A DNA stretch of 64,000 nucleotides from assembly GCA_940671915.1 (NCBI GenBank), contig CALNVZ010003433.1:20515916-20579915 (forward strand). The letters are read 5' to 3'. Of this stretch, positions 59,627-64,000 are shown piece after piece. How positions within the stretch are numbered: the stretch's first letter is position 1; each line of letters begins with the position of its first letter. The notes below the pieces were generated by a model. It worked only from the letters and a program-made list of their open reading frames with translations. It made no database searches and was not told the origin of the DNA. The DNA comes from Paracentrotus lividus. Its lineage: Eukaryota > Echinodermata > Echinoidea > Camarodonta > Echinidae. The position numbers and the translations under genes are program-made.

Positions 59627-62600
59627 AGCACACACACACACAACACACACGCATATTAAAAATTTGTTTAATTCTGATATTGTCTGTTATTCCATGCCGA
59701 TTGGTGCCTAAGTTTAATGAGATTGAGAAGCAAATTTGAGCCATGCAAAAACATGGCATTTTAAATGTTATACATATTATTCAAAGCAGCTCAAATCGCA
59801 TACACTCAAACAAATGCTCAGCAACACAATACAGTAAGTTATACATTCGCGAGTAAATAGGCAATGCTGGTGCCCCTCGGATACATCCCTGGCCGTAATG
59901 ATGGTTTTATTTCTAATTCACCTATCTCAGATTCTGATTAGGTTATAGGTTAGTGCGCTTCCTTAAAATATGTGGTCTAAAATGTTTGATGCCAGGAAAC
60001 TTTTTTTTTCCAAATCAAATGTAAATAACATTTCATTCAATTGCTAGTCTGTAAGTTTCAATCTCTTAACATACAATTTTCCAGTAGAAATGATCTAAAA
60101 CAAAAACAAAAACATTGTAATCTCTTAACTTACAGAGAAAAAAGGCTTTGAAATACCCCCAATTTGCATAATCAGGATCCTTTTGTTTTAATACTTTATG
60201 CTCGTAAATATATTTATTTAAATAACTATGTTTTGTTCCTTATCACTCAAGTACATTTTGTATGTTCTTTCCATTATGGACAAAAAGGTTTAAAGATGAT
60301 GATGAAGATAGGCAAATGACTTATCATGTGTTTGTGAAAAGACGATTAAAGACTGATTAATGATGAGAATAACACAAGAAAAACAGTGGGCACACTGTAC
60401 CCTCACACTCAACTCAAAACAGAACATTACATTCACATGTCCATCTCCAAAACATAGTTTACATATACAAAGCACATCCTCACACTACTAACAAATACCT
60501 ACTATACAATGAGAGGTCTACCCTAACCCTTTCCCGTTACTTTTGGACACATTAGAAATGGTTCCATGACAATCGCTCCACCAAATCCTCCTCCGCTGCA
60601 AATTCCATAAACTAATTCGTCAGTGATTTTACGAACCGTCATAGACCTCGACGGGTCCCAAAAACCATTTTTTTTTTTTTTTAGTTAATCGCGTTCAAAG
60701 TTTGGATGTTCTTCTGATGCTCATAACTTCGCGCTTTGAAGGAAACCACAGCAATTATTTATATCAATGTATCCTACGTATTAGACAAAATAAAGCCCAG
60801 AGCAATTGTCGAAGGAGCAAATACCATGTCACCTAACACCCATTCACACACAAGGAACAAAACACACAAATATAACAGAAATTGCCCAACTTTCAGAATC
60901 TGATATTTCTCAACAACAGCATACAAAAAATACTTAACGAATAAAGCATTTTTTCAAAAATCATTAAAAAGTTATTAATATCACCCTAAAACACATAAAA
61001 CTCAGTGTTTTAAAATAATAAAATGAAAATACATGTACTGCTCCTCAAATTTTGATCTCTATGTTATTTCATTGAGAGAAAAAGAGTAAAAAAAATAAAT
61101 AATAAGCAGTTGGACAGAGAAATTGATAACATCTTTTGATAAAAATCTCTCTTTTATATTTCTTGTTGAGAAAAGGGTGACATTTTTAGAGTTCCCGCCC
61201 TTGGCCTTCCCCTTGTGCTTAGTCATAATCTCCCAGGATCTTTACATGAAGCTGCTATGCAGTACGAACCTTACGCAAGGCTCAAACTCTATCATACTCA
61301 TCTACAAGAAATTATATCTTTAGAGCCCAAGAGACACTACCTCTGTCTCGAATTATAATAGTTAAACCCTTCTTGATCTGAAGAGACGATTAATAATCAG
61401 TGATTAGCACTAGCTAGACACTCCCTCTCCAACATCAGAGTTGAAGTTTTTTTTTCTTGTGTGCAAAAAAGGAAGGAATTAAAAAGTTTGAGGACACAAC
61501 TTGAATGGGTTGACGCAACATGTGTTGAAGAACAGCGCCTACTCAATATCATCTTTTTTTATTTTGGAGGTTGATTCAAAGGACTGGACAAAACTTTTTC
61601 AGAGAAAGGACAAAATGGAACAAAACATGAGCGGACAGGGACAAACAAAACAAGATTGATCAGTATCAATGTCTGTTTAATATTTTCAACAAAAGATTGG
61701 GGTCATTAGATTAAAAGAGGAAAAAGTGTTCATGGTTTCTCAGCATATATTTTGTAGTTGTCACATGGATATATGCTAATGCCAACTATTGTCCCCAAAA
61801 TGAATAAATATAATAATAAATACTCTTTAGAATGTACATAATTATAGAGAAATAGAGGCCAATTTTGCTCCAAGCTTTAGAAGAATTTTAGCTTCATAGA
61901 TAAAGATTTCATCATGCAAAGATTTGAAGAATAGAAATCTCAATAAAAGCAAGAACCAAAATTTAAATGCTTTGATTGTGCAAATAATAAGTTTTTTGGG
62001 GTGATAAACTTTAGAAGATATCAGCTGAAAAGGGAGAAATATTTGAAGTCGTGAAAAGAGGCAAGCTTTTATTTTTAAATAGATTTTGGATAGTTTCTTA
62101 GAGAATGTTGAAGGTGATGATGAAAGAGTGTTTCATGGTTTTAAAAAAAAATACAAGAGAAATATTTCCAACAGATGGACAAGATGAATACATAGAGACT
62201 CCTGCCGGTATTTTTTTCTTCTCTCTTTCGTCTTCACAGAAAACATAAATACATACAAATTTATCTTCTTTAAAAGCATCAAAAGGCACACAACAAAAGA
62301 CAAAGTTTAATCAAATTACTGTAAATAATTTGTGTCTAGAACGGGAAATAATATGTGTAAACCCTGTACCCTAGTTGTTTCTCATATAATGTATCTAACA
62401 AATGTACTTGGAAAATTGCAGTTTAAGTAATTGTCATAAAAAATAAGTAATATATCAGAAAAGGATAACACCTGGTATTTTTCTTTTTTGTTTTTGATAT
62501 CACTGTTGAATTTCTACAATTAACTTGACGTTCTACAGCAAAACACAAATACATCAACGCTCACGCACATTAAACAAAACATAATTCACACACTGTTAAC

Positions 62601-63557
62601 ATTCAAAGAATAACAGTAAATTGTGTGTAGTCTACATATCAAAATACTGTTTTCTTTAAAAAAAAAATGCTCTTTTTATATCATATCATATTATAATATA
62701 AAGTAGATATCAATATTTCTTATCATGTAAATGAATATGATTTGCAGATAATTAAATAATGAAATAAATAATATAGAATAAATGAAGGCTTGTTGATTAT
62801 ATTAACAAAATATTCAAACTGAATTAATTAAAGTTAAAGTACATAATAATTAAGGAATAATCATAAATATGAATAAAAATTGCTTATTTTAATGTGTTGC
62901 ATTTAACTGAATTAAATAGAATATAATTTTGCATTATGGAGTATACATGTATATTGTAATATTTAGTGACATATCTTTATTAATTTCTACATGTACATAT
63001 CTATACACAAATAAAGTAGAATAATGCAATAAAATACAATATAATGCAATAATCATATCTTATGCAGCATTTAATTCATAATATAAACTATTCCAAATCT
63101 AATCCCTTGTATATATATCGGCATATAAACTTATGACTTCTCAGTGTCTATAACATAACTTTATACAAATTTCTCGACTTTGCAAATTGATTGTTAATGG
63201 ATTAGTATTAATCAATGTTTAATATGCATGAATGAAATCAATGGATATTAAAGCAAGATTCATTAGAAAAAGCAATAAAACAAAGCGCAAGATTCAGATT
63301 GCTCTTATTAAATTGTTGTTAGTCATGGGATGGGGCTTAAGCCGACAAGGAATTTATTTTGCAAATCTTTCTGTAAAATGGTCAAAGTTTCAACTTCAAA
63401 ATCCTGAAACAATGATGCAATAATGTATTCAAGTGATATAATATCACCTTTTTTCAAGGAAAAATCTTTAAATCTTGCATAAGCAATATATACAAGCTGA
63501 AATAGTCTCATTCTGTCTTTCTAAATTTGATTTTTTTTTTTTTTTTTTTTTTTTTTT
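59627..63557. other. Upstream intron, no exon found
   Basis: Nearly 4 kb of AT-rich sequence. I looked for the exon of ANK repeat 4 (a KGFTPLYMAA-like start) and did not see it. It ends in a T run that borders the gap. Confidence 0.55.
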
Positions 63558-63997
63558 NNNNNNNNNNNNNNNNNNNNNNNNNNNNNNNNNNNNNNNNNNN
63601 NNNNNNNNNNNNNNNNNNNNNNNNNNNNNNNNNNNNNNNNNNNNNNNNNNNNNNNNNNNNNNNNNNNNNNNNNNNNNNNNNNNNNNNNNNNNNNNNNNNN
63701 NNNNNNNNNNNNNNNNNNNNNNNNNNNNNNNNNNNNNNNNNNNNNNNNNNNNNNNNNNNNNNNNNNNNNNNNNNNNNNNNNNNNNNNNNNNNNNNNNNNN
63801 NNNNNNNNNNNNNNNNNNNNNNNNNNNNNNNNNNNNNNNNNNNNNNNNNNNNNNNNNNNNNNNNNNNNNNNNNNNNNNNNNNNNNNNNNNNNNNNNNNNN
63901 NNNNNNNNNNNNNNNNNNNNNNNNNNNNNNNNNNNNNNNNNNNNNNNNNNNNNNNNNNNNNNNNNNNNNNNNNNNNNNNNNNNNNNNNNNNNNNNNN
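63558..63997. other. Assembly gap (Ns)
   Basis: A run of about 440 N, preceded by 26 T and followed by three T. The poly-T may have stopped the assembly. Confidence 0.99.
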
Positions 63998-64000
63998 TTT

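Overview
The window is a piece of an animal nuclear genome and is almost entirely one large multi-exon gene read on the minus strand: a canonical ankyrin, the membrane-skeleton adaptor family of vertebrate ANK1/ANK2/ANK3 and Drosophila Ank/Ank2. The DNA is AT-rich, full of homopolymers, microsatellites, palindromic MITE-like elements, tRNA-derived SINE pieces and TACATGTA-type motifs, and it ends in a run of Ns, so it is a draft scaffold. The ankyrin architecture and the repeat style suggest a marine invertebrate deuterostome, most likely an echinoderm. That placement is an inference, not a proof. No bacterial genes, CRISPR arrays, rRNA genes or intact tRNA genes were seen.

Layout, in transcription order from high to low coordinates. 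63557-59314 is upstream intron; exons for the N-terminus and repeats 1-4 are not seen and must lie beyond the N gap. 59313-44482 holds ANK repeats 5-24, mostly in 99-nt phase-0 exons, with some multi-repeat exons of 186, 198 and 297 nt. 44034-32580 holds the linker to the spectrin-binding module. 32195-24630 holds the ZU5-ZU5-UPA module. 24112-16728 is a linker made largely of tiny phase-0 exons. 16032-15110 is the death domain. 14508-731 is the C-terminal regulatory region: a row of small phase-0 cassettes, then one 969-nt exon and a 36-nt exon. The main chain, without the alternative candidates, joins in frame to about 1,980 codons, close to the size of a vertebrate 200-220 kDa ankyrin once the missing start is added. 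The phases of all core junctions were checked by hand and agree.

The protein would work as one adaptor. The ANK repeats bind membrane proteins such as transporters and cell-adhesion molecules, ZU5-UPA binds spectrin, and the death domain plus tail regulates these interactions. 

The main surprises are splicing-related. There are two 102-nt in-frame exons that are diverged part-copies of canonical exons, one of ANK repeat 5 and one of the C-terminal part of a ZU5 exon. There are three places where the edge of an exon together with its splice site has been copied locally: an 81-bp minisatellite at repeat 8, a triplet at ZU5, and a pair at the linker exon before the death domain. There is also a run of 39-nt cassette exons in the tail. 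The introns also carry a 2.6-kb TA-flanked inverted-repeat element and several foldback elements.
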